Shown here piece by piece: positions 9,255-18,459 of a stretch of 33,082 bases of DNA. Source of the DNA: Nanobdellota archaeon (lineage in GTDB: Archaea; Nanobdellota; Nanobdellia; Parvarchaeales; Parvarchaeaceae). The position numbers and the translations under genes are program-made. Positions within the stretch are counted from its first letter, which is position 1. The number at the start of each line of letters is the position of its first letter. The notes under the pieces are model-generated. The model was not told the DNA's origin and searched no databases. It saw only the letters and a list, made by a program, of their open reading frames with translations. The stretch spans positions 1 to 33,082 of the forward strand of contig JAJZIX010000007.1 in NCBI GenBank assembly GCA_021810345.1. Reading direction: 5' to 3'.

Positions 9255-10367
9255 ATGTTTATAGGGACAGCAACTTCTGGGCATCAAGTAGAAGGGAACA
9301 ACAAGAACAGCGACTGGTGGCATTTTGAGCAGACTGGCGAGCTCAGGTACAAGTCAGGCAGCGGATGCGCCCAGTACTGGCTTTACAAAAAAGATATAGA
9401 AATAATGAAAAGGCTACATCTGAACGCCTACAGATTCTCCATAGAATTTTCTAGGGTAATGCCTTCACCAGGGGTTATAAGCACCGCAGCAATAGACCAT
9501 TACAGGGATCTCATAAAAGACCTAAAATCCGCCGGGATAGAACCCATCCCAACACTTTGGCATTACACTCTGCCTTTGTGGTTTTATAGGCTTGGAGGCT
9601 TCACCAACAGGGTTAATTTCAAGTATTTCATAAAATACATCGATGCGCTGCTTGAGAGAGGGCTGGATGTGGATTACGTGCTCACTATGAATGAGCCGGT
9701 CATCTACGCTGGGAAAGCATTTCTAACCGGAAGATACCCTCCATTCAAGAACTCAATACCGATGTTCTTTTCTGTCCTTGAAAATATTCTCAACCTGCAT
9801 AATGAAGCTTATGACACCTTGAAGGCTTTCGGGTACAAAGTTTCTTTTGCTAATCACTTCATAAAATTCAATGCAAATCCAGTACTTTACCCTCTGCTTT
9901 ATTACTTGCATAGCTTGTTCAACATAAGGCCCCTTGCACGCACACACTTCGATTTTATAGGCGTGAACTACTACAAAAGCGTTTCCGCGGAGAGGTTCAT
10001 ACTATCGCGCCTTTTCCCGTCTAGCAAGAGAATATGGCTGCCATCGCCGGAAGGATTGAAGCAGGTAGTGGAGGATGTATATAGGCGGTTCAGAAAGCCG
10101 GTTCTTGTCACCGAAAACGGCGTAGACACATTGGATGACAAATTCAGGGAAAAGCTGATAAAAGAAAGCTTTGCATCGCTGATGTCCGCAAGAAGAGACG
10201 GCGTACGCGTGCTTGGCTATCTGCATTGGTCATTTATAGACAACTTCGAGTGGAACTATGGCTATACAAGGAATTATGGGATAATATCGTTCGACCAAAG
10301 GACCAAGAAGCGCGCGCTTAAGGGCAGCGCGAGCGTACTGTCAAAAATAGCAGAAAAATACGCTTAG
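9255..10367 (+). CDS. glycoside hydrolase family 1 (beta-glycosidase-like), compact
   Basis: MFIGTATSGHQVEG, acid/base LTMNEP, NYYKS, nucleophile PVLVTENGVDT, GYLHWSFIDNFEWNYGY. ATG at 9255 preferred over the TTG at 9246. Confidence 0.92.
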   Translation: MFIGTATSGHQVEGNNKNSDWWHFEQTGELRYKSGSGCAQYWLYKKDIEIMKRLHLNAYRFSIEFSRVMPSPGVISTAAIDHYRDLIKDLKSAGIEPIPTLWHYTLPLWFYRLGGFTNRVNFKYFIKYIDALLERGLDVDYVLTMNEPVIYAGKAFLTGRYPPFKNSIPMFFSVLENILNLHNEAYDTLKAFGYKVSFANHFIKFNANPVLYPLLYYLHSLFNIRPLARTHFDFIGVNYYKSVSAERFILSRLFPSSKRIWLPSPEGLKQVVEDVYRRFRKPVLVTENGVDTLDDKFREKLIKESFASLMSARRDGVRVLGYLHWSFIDNFEWNYGYTRNYGIISFDQRTKKRALKGSASVLSKIAEKYA

Positions 10368-10370
10368 GGA

Positions 10371-11120
10371 TTATTTTGCTCTGTTCTTTTTTCTTATCGC
10401 CCTGAAGTGGAACTTGAATCTGCCCGTGAAGAATATAGAAATGCTGGATATGAAGTATATGAACCAAGTTTTGAGCAGGCCTTCTTCTGCGTGTCTTCTG
10501 TACGATACTTTGACCCCACTTTTTAGCATCTTGAAAGCCCCATACCTTCGAAGCCTGGCGTAGAATTCCTTGTCCTCGCTGACATCTATCTCCTCGTTGA
10601 AGACCCCTGCTTTGTCTATTGCGCTTACACGCAAGAAATCACATCCATATGCGGCGGGGACAAGTGTACGGAAGCTCGCTTTCTTATACAAGTATATTGA
10701 GAAATTCAACATCTTGAACTTTAACCAGTCCCTCTTCCTTAGCCCTTTTCTACTCATTCTGGGCTTCGGTTCAACGCACACTATACTCCCTTTTTCATCG
10801 TCGTCGAAAACTTTGACAACTTCCTGAAATACCTTCTTGTCAAGTATGTAATCTGCATCTATGAGCCCTATTATGCTCCCTCTCGCTTCGTTTATGCCCG
10901 CATTTCTGGCAAAGGAGATATTGCTTTTTGGTGTTTCTACGACTTTCGCCCCATATTTCTCTAGTATCTCCTTAGTCTTGTCAGTAGAGTAGGAGTCAAC
11001 ACCTATGATTTCATAGTTTTTGTAGGTTTGCGCCTTTATTGACCTGAGCAGGTCCTCCACATACTCCTCCTCATTGTAAGCGGGTATAACAATGGATATG
11101 AGTGGATCTTCATGATTCAT
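10371..11120 (-). CDS. glycosyltransferase family 2
   Basis: ISIVIPAYNEEEYVEDLLRSIKAQTYKNYEIIGVDSYSTDKTKEIL...GLIDADYIL; C-terminal hydrophobic segment (FIYFISSISIFFTG). Confidence 0.93.
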   Translation of the reverse strand: MNHEDPLISIVIPAYNEEEYVEDLLRSIKAQTYKNYEIIGVDSYSTDKTKEILEKYGAKVVETPKSNISFARNAGINEARGSIIGLIDADYILDKKVFQEVVKVFDDDEKGSIVCVEPKPRMSRKGLRKRDWLKFKMLNFSIYLYKKASFRTLVPAAYGCDFLRVSAIDKAGVFNEEIDVSEDKEFYARLRRYGAFKMLKSGVKVSYRRHAEEGLLKTWFIYFISSISIFFTGRFKFHFRAIRKKNRAK

Positions 11121-11256
11121 CAAATCTATAAAAATAGGTTATATTTAACCGCTTGTATCTGAGCTGCGCTGGATAAAAGCAATCCAGAAAGCTATAAATA
11201 AATGGAGACAAACAATAACCTTATACTGAATTTATTAACGCGTAGCAGGAGCGGAT

Positions 11257-11871
11257 ATGGCAAAAAAAGGGAGGTTTATAGTATTTGAGGGCATTGATGC
11301 AAGCGGAAAATCCTACCTTGTAGACTCCGCCGAAAAAACCCTTAACAGTCTTGGTTATAAATCAATAAAAACAAAAGAGCCCTCCGATTCGGACATAGGC
11401 TTGTTTCTTAGAGAGGTTCTAAGAAAGGAGCGCATCCTAAAATCAAACTTCAGTACACAGCTTTTGTTTTGGGCTGACAGAGCCGAGCACATAGAAGCCG
11501 AAATAATGCCGTCTATACTCAAGGGAATAAACGTAATTTCCGACAGGTACATGTACTCAACTCTGGCGTATGGGGCTGCGTCAGGCCTGCCAAACGACCA
11601 GATGAGGGCGTTCTATGGGCTGTCAAGCGCGTTCTTAAAGCCAGACGCAATTTTTTACCTGGATTGTCCAGCAAAGGTCTCCATCAAGAGAATGGAAGGA
11701 AGAGGTAAAGCGAGGGAACTTTTTGAAAAGGAAGAGTTCCTCGAGAGGGTCAGGAAAGAATACCTCAAAATGAGCAAGAAGTACTATTTTATAAAGCTGG
11801 ACTCAACATTGACCCTGCCCGAGCTTGAGCAGCTAGTCTCGAGCAGCTTAATGCGCATGTTCAAATATTGA
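11257..11871 (+). CDS. tmk: thymidylate kinase
   Basis: 204 aa; P-loop FEGIDASGKS, KEPSDSDIG, ISDRYMYSTLAYGAA (DRY motif), LDCPAKVSIKRMEGRGK. Confidence 0.95.
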   Translation: MAKKGRFIVFEGIDASGKSYLVDSAEKTLNSLGYKSIKTKEPSDSDIGLFLREVLRKERILKSNFSTQLLFWADRAEHIEAEIMPSILKGINVISDRYMYSTLAYGAASGLPNDQMRAFYGLSSAFLKPDAIFYLDCPAKVSIKRMEGRGKARELFEKEEFLERVRKEYLKMSKKYYFIKLDSTLTLPELEQLVSSSLMRMFKY

Positions 11872-11873
11872 GT

Positions 11874-12329
11874 TCATTGCGTGCTCTGATACTCCTTGTT
11901 GTGTCGGAGTCCAAAGTAATTCAAGAACATGAGTGCAAATAGGGGGAGCTGCGCGAAGAAGAAAATGTCATTCCACAAGATTCCATACAGCGAGATCGAA
12001 ATCTTGTTGCTTATAAATTCGTAGAAGAGGAAGAAATTCACCGAGCTGCCCAGCTCATATAAAAATCCAAGAAGCATGTTCTTTCTTCTGTTCACAGAAA
12101 AGAATACCAGCACTATTATCGCAAGCATCTCTTCTGCATAAGCCAATGAGTACCATAGAAACCCTGGCATACTTACATCGGTGAAGAAGAAAGGCAGGCT
12201 GACTACAAAGAATACCCCAAAATCCTTGCTCCAATTGGCAATGCCTATAACCAATCCAATCCAAGGGGCGAGGTAATGCCTTACCACCTTTTTGTTGGCT
12301 CTTATCTTGCTTTTAATAGAGTTAAGCAT
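11874..12329 (-). CDS. hypothetical membrane protein (151 aa)
   Basis: Four hydrophobic segments, basic N-terminus; convergent with tmk. Confidence 0.7.
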   Translation of the reverse strand: MLNSIKSKIRANKKVVRHYLAPWIGLVIGIANWSKDFGVFFVVSLPFFFTDVSMPGFLWYSLAYAEEMLAIIVLVFFSVNRRKNMLLGFLYELGSSVNFFLFYEFISNKISISLYGILWNDIFFFAQLPLFALMFLNYFGLRHNKEYQSTQ

Positions 12330-12468
12330 TTATTCTTAATCCTTCAATCACATAAATATGCTTTTTGTACTGCTTGAACCTATAGCAGCGCTTGAAAGGG
12401 AGCGCACAAAAAGCTCCAGGCCAATAAATTTTTAAATGTAAACAGATAAAGAGGAGCTATTAACATAC

Positions 12469-14139
12469 ATGGAATACAAGTGGACTGTCCTGGCAAACAC
12501 GACGATGGGCGGCCTTATGGCCTCAATAAACGCCACAATAATACTGATCTCTCTGCCGGCCATCTTCAGGGGATTGAATGTAAACCCCTCGGCCCCGAGT
12601 AATTTTGTCCTGCTCCTGTGGGTGCTGATGGGTTACATGCTGGTAACTGCCTCTTTCCTCGTGACATTCGGCAGGCTTTCTGACTACCATGGCAGGAAAA
12701 AGTTCTACACGCTCGGCTTTTCAATATTTGCAGTGTCATCTGTCCTGCTCTCGCTGGTCCCGTACAATTCAGGAGTCTCCGGTGCGATCTACATAATAAT
12801 CTTAAGGCTCATCCAGGCCGTTGGCGGCGGGTTTATAATGGTGAACAGCGTTGCCCTCCTTACTGATGCGTTTCCAGACAAGGAAAGGGGAAAAGCGCTT
12901 GGGTTGAACCAAGTCGCCTTCATGGCGGGCTCATTCATAGGGATAGTGCTTGGAGGCGTTCTGGCGTCGATAGACTTCCACTGGATCTTCATAATAAACA
13001 TACCATTTGCAGTTGCGGGTGCTCTGTGGTCGTATTTCTTCATAAAGGAGGAGAAATTCAAGGGGGTAAGAAAGGGCACAGACTACCTTGGCAATGCCGC
13101 TCTTTCAATCGGGATGGTGCTGGTCTCGCTGGGTCTTACATACTCGCTCGAGCCTTACGGTTCAAGTCAGTTGGGGTGGGGGAACCCATGGGTTTTGGCT
13201 AGCCTGGCCTTCGGAGTCGCTTCATTGATATCCTTTGTTCTAATAGAGCTAAGGGCCAAAGTTCCGCTATTCAACCTGCATCTTTTCAAAAGGAGGGCAT
13301 TTTCATTCGGCACGCTCGCGCTGCTGTTCAATACGCTTGCCAGGGGCGCAGTGATGTTTTTGGTGATAATTTGGTTGCAAGGCGTTTACCTGCCCCTGCA
13401 CGGTTTCCCGATCTCTTCAACACCGTTTTGGGCCGGAATCTACATGATACCCCTCATGGTAGGGTTTATAGCCTTTGGGCCGATAAGTGGTTACCTTACT
13501 GACAAGTACGGGGCCAGGATTTTCAGTACCACTGGCTTAGGTGTTAATATTGTCGGGCTGCTTGCGCTTACGTTGCTCCCAGCGAACTTCAGCTTGATTC
13601 CATTCTTTATCGTTCTTTTTATAATAGGCGCGGGAGGTGGGCTGTTCTCCGCTCCGAACACAAAAAGAATTATGGATGCGCTGCCCAGAGCCGATAGGGG
13701 CGCGGGCAATGGGATAAGGACCACTTTCGCAAACATGGGCCAGCTTGTGAGCATGGGGCTGTTTTTCACAATAGCAATAACAATATTCTCTATAATGCTG
13801 CCATCAGTCATACTGCAGAAGACAACTGCGCTAGGACTGCCTCTATCTATAGGCCAGTCGCTATCTAGTATTCCGGCGTCTGGGATGCTTTTTTCCGCTT
13901 TTCTAGGGATCAATCCAGTAAAAGCATTTGTCTCATCGTTGCCGGCCAGTACTATTTCGAGCATACCAGCCAGTACTTTATCAACCATAACTGCCGACAA
14001 ATTTATACCCACTTTGATATCAAGTGCCTTTATAGAGGGCCTTAGGACATCGATATACATTTCGATAGGGTTCCTAGTGGTGGCAGTGGTATTGTCAGCG
14101 CTCATAAAAAGAAGGTTTGAGGGCACTGTAAAGGATTAA
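12469..14139 (+). CDS. MFS transporter, DHA2 (14-TM) type
   Basis: 556 aa; GRLSDYHGRKKFYTLG, RLIQAVGGGFIMVNSVALLTDAFPDKERGKALGLNQVAFMAGSFIGIVLGGVLA, second half GPISGYLTDKYGAR. Confidence 0.95.
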   Translation: MEYKWTVLANTTMGGLMASINATIILISLPAIFRGLNVNPSAPSNFVLLLWVLMGYMLVTASFLVTFGRLSDYHGRKKFYTLGFSIFAVSSVLLSLVPYNSGVSGAIYIIILRLIQAVGGGFIMVNSVALLTDAFPDKERGKALGLNQVAFMAGSFIGIVLGGVLASIDFHWIFIINIPFAVAGALWSYFFIKEEKFKGVRKGTDYLGNAALSIGMVLVSLGLTYSLEPYGSSQLGWGNPWVLASLAFGVASLISFVLIELRAKVPLFNLHLFKRRAFSFGTLALLFNTLARGAVMFLVIIWLQGVYLPLHGFPISSTPFWAGIYMIPLMVGFIAFGPISGYLTDKYGARIFSTTGLGVNIVGLLALTLLPANFSLIPFFIVLFIIGAGGGLFSAPNTKRIMDALPRADRGAGNGIRTTFANMGQLVSMGLFFTIAITIFSIMLPSVILQKTTALGLPLSIGQSLSSIPASGMLFSAFLGINPVKAFVSSLPASTISSIPASTLSTITADKFIPTLISSAFIEGLRTSIYISIGFLVVAVVLSALIKRRFEGTVKD

Positions 14140-14840
14140 TCCCCATTTGCTATAGCTTGCATGCATTCTGAGAAGTATGGGCAGTATTTGCATTCCCATA
14201 CTTTCTTGTCGTCTACGTAATATTCAGGGGGCGGCAGTTTGTTGTTCCGCAGATGGAAATCGAGATCTTTAAATCGGTTTATCACTTTCTTGTTCACCGT
14301 GTCATCATAATCCACCCTGAACTGTCTCAGCTCAAGGTTCTTTTTGTCAGCGTACAATAATATACCATAATCGGCGGCCTGAGCAGACAGGTACAGCATT
14401 ATCTGCATGACATGCTTTGGGTCCGGCTGGTTTACTTTAGAGACGTCTCCTGTGGATTTGGCTTCTATTATAATCCTTTTGCCGCTTTTTGTCACGATAT
14501 AATCATCTATCCTGCCGTAGATGGAAAACGAGGTAGACCCGTCGGCGTATTCTATCTTTATCGGCTTTTCCTCTTCAACGCTCTGAAATTGATCCGAATC
14601 CTTAAGGGCCTGTGCGATGAAATTGTGCAGGTTGTTTCCGAGCGCAAATATCCTACGTGCGGACGGCGCGGTCTCTTTTGGTATTATGTACGAATAGTAG
14701 CTGCGCCTTATACACATCCCTATCTCGCTTGGGTAGTAGGAGCCTATCTTTTTCGGCCTTGCTTCCTCCTCAAGATAATCATCTATTACTTTCTCTATAT
14801 TTATATCGTCGCTTTTGAACGAGAAATCCTTTTCCGGCAT
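14136..14840 (-). CDS. Cas4/RecB-like PD-(D/E)XK nuclease with probable Fe-S cysteines
   Basis: 234 aa; GRIDDYIV...RIIIEAKSTG...KHVMQIMLYL (D-ExK-QxxxY) and Cys set MCIRRSYY + CKYCPYFSEC. Confidence 0.85.
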   Translation of the reverse strand: MPEKDFSFKSDDINIEKVIDDYLEEEARPKKIGSYYPSEIGMCIRRSYYSYIIPKETAPSARRIFALGNNLHNFIAQALKDSDQFQSVEEEKPIKIEYADGSTSFSIYGRIDDYIVTKSGKRIIIEAKSTGDVSKVNQPDPKHVMQIMLYLSAQAADYGILLYADKKNLELRQFRVDYDDTVNKKVINRFKDLDFHLRNNKLPPPEYYVDDKKVWECKYCPYFSECMQAIANGD

Positions 14841-14892
14841 ACTCTTATTAATGATTCGAAAAGAATTTAAAGCTGTGCTTTTAAAAGTAATA

Positions 14893-15579
14893 ATGCCAAG
14901 AAGGAGGACGCTGTATGCAGGCCTGTCGTTTGTAGCAGCATTTATTGCGATTTTCCTGCTTGTTTACTCAAAGACCTCCTACAGCTTCGATGTTTCTGTG
15001 TTCAGGTTGATAAATTCAACTCTCAGTGTCAAGGCTTTGAATTCTTTTTTTGCAGCTGCAGCCGTGTACGGCAGGGAGTACTTCTGGGTGCCAGTTGTCG
15101 CGTTGATGTGGATATTAGGCGGCGTATTCAAGAGTGAAAAAGCACAGAAAGGCGCGCTTATGCTGGTTATAGTCTTCATAATAGTGATAATGGTGGGTCT
15201 TTCATTGAAAGCAGTGTACTACAGGCCGAGGCCGTTCCTCGTGCTATCTGCTGTTCACGTTCTAGTTCCAAAGGACTTTGATTCATCTTTCCCATCGGGC
15301 CATGCCCTTATAGTTGCCGCTGGTGCGACGGCCGCCTTCTTCTTCCTAAAGAAAAGGTATTCAATCCCGTTGCTGGCGGAGGCTGCAGTTGTTTCATACT
15401 CCAGGGTTTATGTCGGCGTGCATTTTCCAATGGATGTGTTAGCGGGCGTTATTCTCGGCGCAGGAATCGCACTGCTGACCTATTACTTCCTTGACGGCAG
15501 TAAGTACTTTGAAAGACTTTTCGGGCTTGTCCAAGGGGTATATAATAAGATCTTGTCTGTGGTGTTTAGAAAGGCTTAA
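14893..15579 (+). CDS. PAP2-superfamily phosphatase (membrane)
   Basis: KAVYYRPRPF, SSFPSGHALI, SRVYVGVHFPMDVLAG; ATG at 14893 lies about 25 bp after TATA-like atttaaag. The ORF is open from 14815 but that start would lie inside the divergent gene. Confidence 0.92.
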   Translation: MPRRRTLYAGLSFVAAFIAIFLLVYSKTSYSFDVSVFRLINSTLSVKALNSFFAAAAVYGREYFWVPVVALMWILGGVFKSEKAQKGALMLVIVFIIVIMVGLSLKAVYYRPRPFLVLSAVHVLVPKDFDSSFPSGHALIVAAGATAAFFFLKKRYSIPLLAEAAVVSYSRVYVGVHFPMDVLAGVILGAGIALLTYYFLDGSKYFERLFGLVQGVYNKILSVVFRKA

Positions 15580-16583
15580 AGCTTTCCTTTCTCTCTAAAC
15601 TTTTCGGATAGGTTTTTTATCTCCTTTATCAGATCTTTCTCATTATTGAACATCTTGTCCACGAAGTAGGGAGTAAATGGGCCGTATTTTTCGAATGGAA
15701 AGTACAACAAAGTCTCTCTCCCGGTGGAATAGGCATGCATCCTCTCGCTGTCGACCCCACTTGAGTACACAAGTTCCGCTAGGTATATTATAACTAGATC
15801 GCTTTGGTCGATGAGATGCAGGTCTCTCCTGACGGTTTGGTTGTAAACTATCTCTCTCAATCTGTCAGTTTTGTATTTGTACTGCGTTACAGGCACAGAT
15901 CTCGGGTCAAATATAATCAAATACTTTCTTATTTTCCTGAGAAAAGAATCAAGCTTTTTGTAGTCTCTTTTTTTATGTGCCATACTGAAGCTTATGTAGG
16001 CCTTTGGCTTATGCTGCGAGTAAATTAGATCGTAGAGCGTAGAGGGATTTTCTTTTGTGCCAATCACGTAGTTTTTCCTCCTTATCGACTTGCTGATCAG
16101 ATCTGCTGTGTATATCTCCACTTCTGACCATTCAGCCATTTCGTACCCATCTATGTTCTTTTCCTGCCATGTAGGTTTGCTTTTTAGGTTTGTGACTACA
16201 TCGTTCGGGTTGCTGACCATCGATATCAGAAAATCCGGATTTATGCGCTTTATATCCTCTAGGGTAAGCAGCGCTATCGGCCCTCCCCTCCACCAGAACG
16301 ACATCCTCCCATCTATAATATAATCATGCTTTTTGTTGTTAGTGCGTCTTATTATGCTGTTTACCGCATCGTCCTTGAGGTGCTTTATCTTCTCTATGTC
16401 AAGATTGGGCAGATTCCCTGGAGAGATATATGGGTTTGTTTTGTTTGCCACTCTCACAATCTCATCAATTAGATTTATTATTTTTATACGGCCGTGGGAC
16501 ATTCTTACGACTCTCTTTTCAAAGTCTATGCGATTTGAGCCTGCGGTTGCTGAGCTGAATACTATCATGCTTAGTATACGCAT
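15576..16583 (-). CDS. fusion protein: adenylate-kinase-like N-domain (no recognisable Walker A) + nucleoside 2-deoxyribosyltransferase-like C-domain
   Basis: 335 aa; N-half kinase-like fold cues (VNSIIRRTNNKKHDYIIDGRMSFWWRGG, PDFLISMVSNPNDV); C-half PKAYISFSMAHKK...RRDLHLIDQSDLVIIYLAELVYSSGVDSERMHAYSTGRETLLYFP (NDT-like SxGvxxE). Confidence 0.7.
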   Translation of the reverse strand: MRILSMIVFSSATAGSNRIDFEKRVVRMSHGRIKIINLIDEIVRVANKTNPYISPGNLPNLDIEKIKHLKDDAVNSIIRRTNNKKHDYIIDGRMSFWWRGGPIALLTLEDIKRINPDFLISMVSNPNDVVTNLKSKPTWQEKNIDGYEMAEWSEVEIYTADLISKSIRRKNYVIGTKENPSTLYDLIYSQHKPKAYISFSMAHKKRDYKKLDSFLRKIRKYLIIFDPRSVPVTQYKYKTDRLREIVYNQTVRRDLHLIDQSDLVIIYLAELVYSSGVDSERMHAYSTGRETLLYFPFEKYGPFTPYFVDKMFNNEKDLIKEIKNLSEKFREKGKL

Positions 16584-16659
16584 GTCAACAATTAAAATAT
16601 TCCTTTTGCGTCGTATTGACCTACGAAATATTTATAAGCTGGATGCCCCTATAGATATC

Positions 16660-16728
16660 ATGGAAGCAGGTCAAGTGGTGAAGTTTTCTGAAATTAGACC
16701 TACTCATACTTATCTCAATCTTTGGTAG
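16660..16728 (+). pseudogene. 22-codon leaderless mini-ORF MEAGQVVKFSEIRPTHTYLNLW, probable truncated gene 5' end
   Basis: ATG about 28 bp after a good BRE/TATA (cgaaatatttataagc, 16625-16640); VVKFSEIRPTHTYLN resembles ParB/Srx-type N-termini (weak). Confidence 0.35.
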
Positions 16729-17203
16729 AATAATCCGCCAAATAGACAGAGGTTATTTTTAAGTTATTTATTCGTATTTATTTTGAATTTTTTGGTCATT
16801 TTCAGCCGTATTTAGAAAGGAGGTCAAAAATGGAAAGGGAAGTTGAAGAAGAGTTTGAAGTAAGCCAGAGTCGACTTCTGGTTGTACAGATGGGAAGAGA
16901 TAAGGCCGGGTACCATAAGCCGCTCAATTGGTCCCCAACTATTGTTTCTGAGAATGTCAAGAGCTATGGTTGCCATGCAGGACAACATTTTTATAAATGG
17001 GCTCCTGCTGGTACTTAGAAGCTCGTCTGCAATCTCAGCTTTAGCCGTTTTTGATTTTTTCCTGAGTTTAGGGATTTTGTCCTTTCTCCGGGATGGAGAG
17101 GATAATTTACGGATAAGCATGCTGGTGCTCTCTTTGGGGGCTCTGAGGTTGTTCTTGCTGGGATAAGACGCCGCCTGATGATTCCGATAGGGATGAAGGC
17201 GCT

Positions 17204-17968
17204 TTACTTTTTGAGCTTGAATATGATTATGAATGGTATTTTGATCATCCTTTTGTAAAAATCAGGGTATGCCTTCTTCATCGCGGCTATCGGCTTCGGC
17301 TCTAATACCTGCTGGATGCTAAATCCGGCACGAATTGCCTTGTTGATTATATATGATATGGGGGTGTAGTAGAATACTACTTCATCTTCCTCCCACCATC
17401 TATTTTTGATTTGTCTTGGAGTAAAGTAGTCTCCGTACACTTTATTTACTTTTTTACCTATTTTGCTATACCCTAAGATCTTTAACTTTATGTGTTTGCT
17501 CAGCTTTACCTCTTCAAGTGTATCTTCAATTGGGTGTGTAGTGGAGAACAAAAATATTCCATTTTTCTTCAATATTTTATACACCTCCGAAAATACCTTC
17601 CCGATATCACGGATGTAGTGAATAGCTAGATCAGAGTACACGAAATCGAAGCTTTCAGCTTTAAAATCTAAATTGCTTGCTGACATTTTATGTATCTCTG
17701 CCCAAGGTGCATTCAATTTGGATAATGCTACCATATACTTTGATGAATCTATCCCAACCACTTTGTCAGCACCTTTCTTTTTTAGATAATTTAGTTCACT
17801 ACCACTGCCGCATCCGATTGCAAGAACGACTTTTCCCTTTAAGCTAGGTATCGCTTTATGCATTGCAGGTTTATCAAAATATTTATGATGCGGGTCCTTC
17901 CGCTGGAAAACTATGTATTTTCTTACAAAGTCCTCGGAATCATACGCGTTTCTATGTTTTTTTGGCAT
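17204..17968 (-). CDS. class I SAM-dependent methyltransferase
   Basis: 254 aa; VVLAIGCGSGSELNYL (motif I), VVGIDSSKYMVAL, FDFVYSDLAIHYI, ILKKNGIFLFSTTHP. Confidence 0.92.
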   Translation of the reverse strand: MPKKHRNAYDSEDFVRKYIVFQRKDPHHKYFDKPAMHKAIPSLKGKVVLAIGCGSGSELNYLKKKGADKVVGIDSSKYMVALSKLNAPWAEIHKMSASNLDFKAESFDFVYSDLAIHYIRDIGKVFSEVYKILKKNGIFLFSTTHPIEDTLEEVKLSKHIKLKILGYSKIGKKVNKVYGDYFTPRQIKNRWWEEDEVVFYYTPISYIINKAIRAGFSIQQVLEPKPIAAMKKAYPDFYKRMIKIPFIIIFKLKK

Positions 17969-18061
17969 TTTATCTTTAGTAGTCTATCATATTTAAATTG
18001 GAGTTATAATTGAGTTGTAGCTTCACTCGTAGTCGATTGTCCATTAAGCCATAGCGCTGGT

Positions 18062-18455
18062 GAGCCTGTTGCATAAATACTCTTTTAGACAATAAATCCA
18101 AGTAAATCTTTTCCATGTTTTTGCCTTTGCCAGCTTAAGATTTAGGTTATCTTGAGCAGATTGTTGTACGTCAAACACTTGATGAATATCTCTTTTCTCG
18201 AGTTGTTCTACTCCCTGGAGAAAGCGCGTCCTCCAAATATTGCTTTAAAGGTAGACTGGAACCAGATCCATCTATCGCCAAGAATCTTCCTTTCTTCTTT
18301 TTCCCGTTTATTATCCATTTTATCCCTAAAGAAGTCATCCTCCTGCACAGCTGCGAATAAGAAGCGCATCTTCCGGCAAGATTCTTGACTAAGATAGTTG
18401 TTTGCCGCGGTCCCAGAACAAATAGAACAGAAAATGAACACCGCTTTAATTTCAA
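18062..18455 (-). pseudogene. degenerate IS5-like element: transposase fragment plus one terminal inverted repeat
   Basis: End gagcctgttgcataaat; minus-strand frames give SYSQLCRRM...KKGRFLAIDGSGSSLPLK and, after an in-frame TAG and frame change, NNSRKEIFIKCLTYNNLLKIT*. Right boundary uncertain. Confidence 0.65.
18127..18218. repeat. 92-bp direct repeat, copy A (IS transposase 3' end)
   Basis: 90/92 identical to 18907-18998 (differences at 18209 and 18213), offset exactly 780 bp. Confidence 0.95.
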
Positions 18456-18459
18456 TTCT

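Noticed and set aside
13491-14126. 211-aa minus-strand ORF antisense to the MFS gene
   Set aside because: Fully inside a confidently identified MFS coding region; composition reflects codon-shadow of the sense frame.
14815-14892. Upstream start of the PAP2 gene (MNEKSFSGILLLMIRKEF...)
   Set aside because: Would overlap the divergent nuclease gene and lie upstream of the likely TATA; ATG 14893 fits leaderless spacing better.
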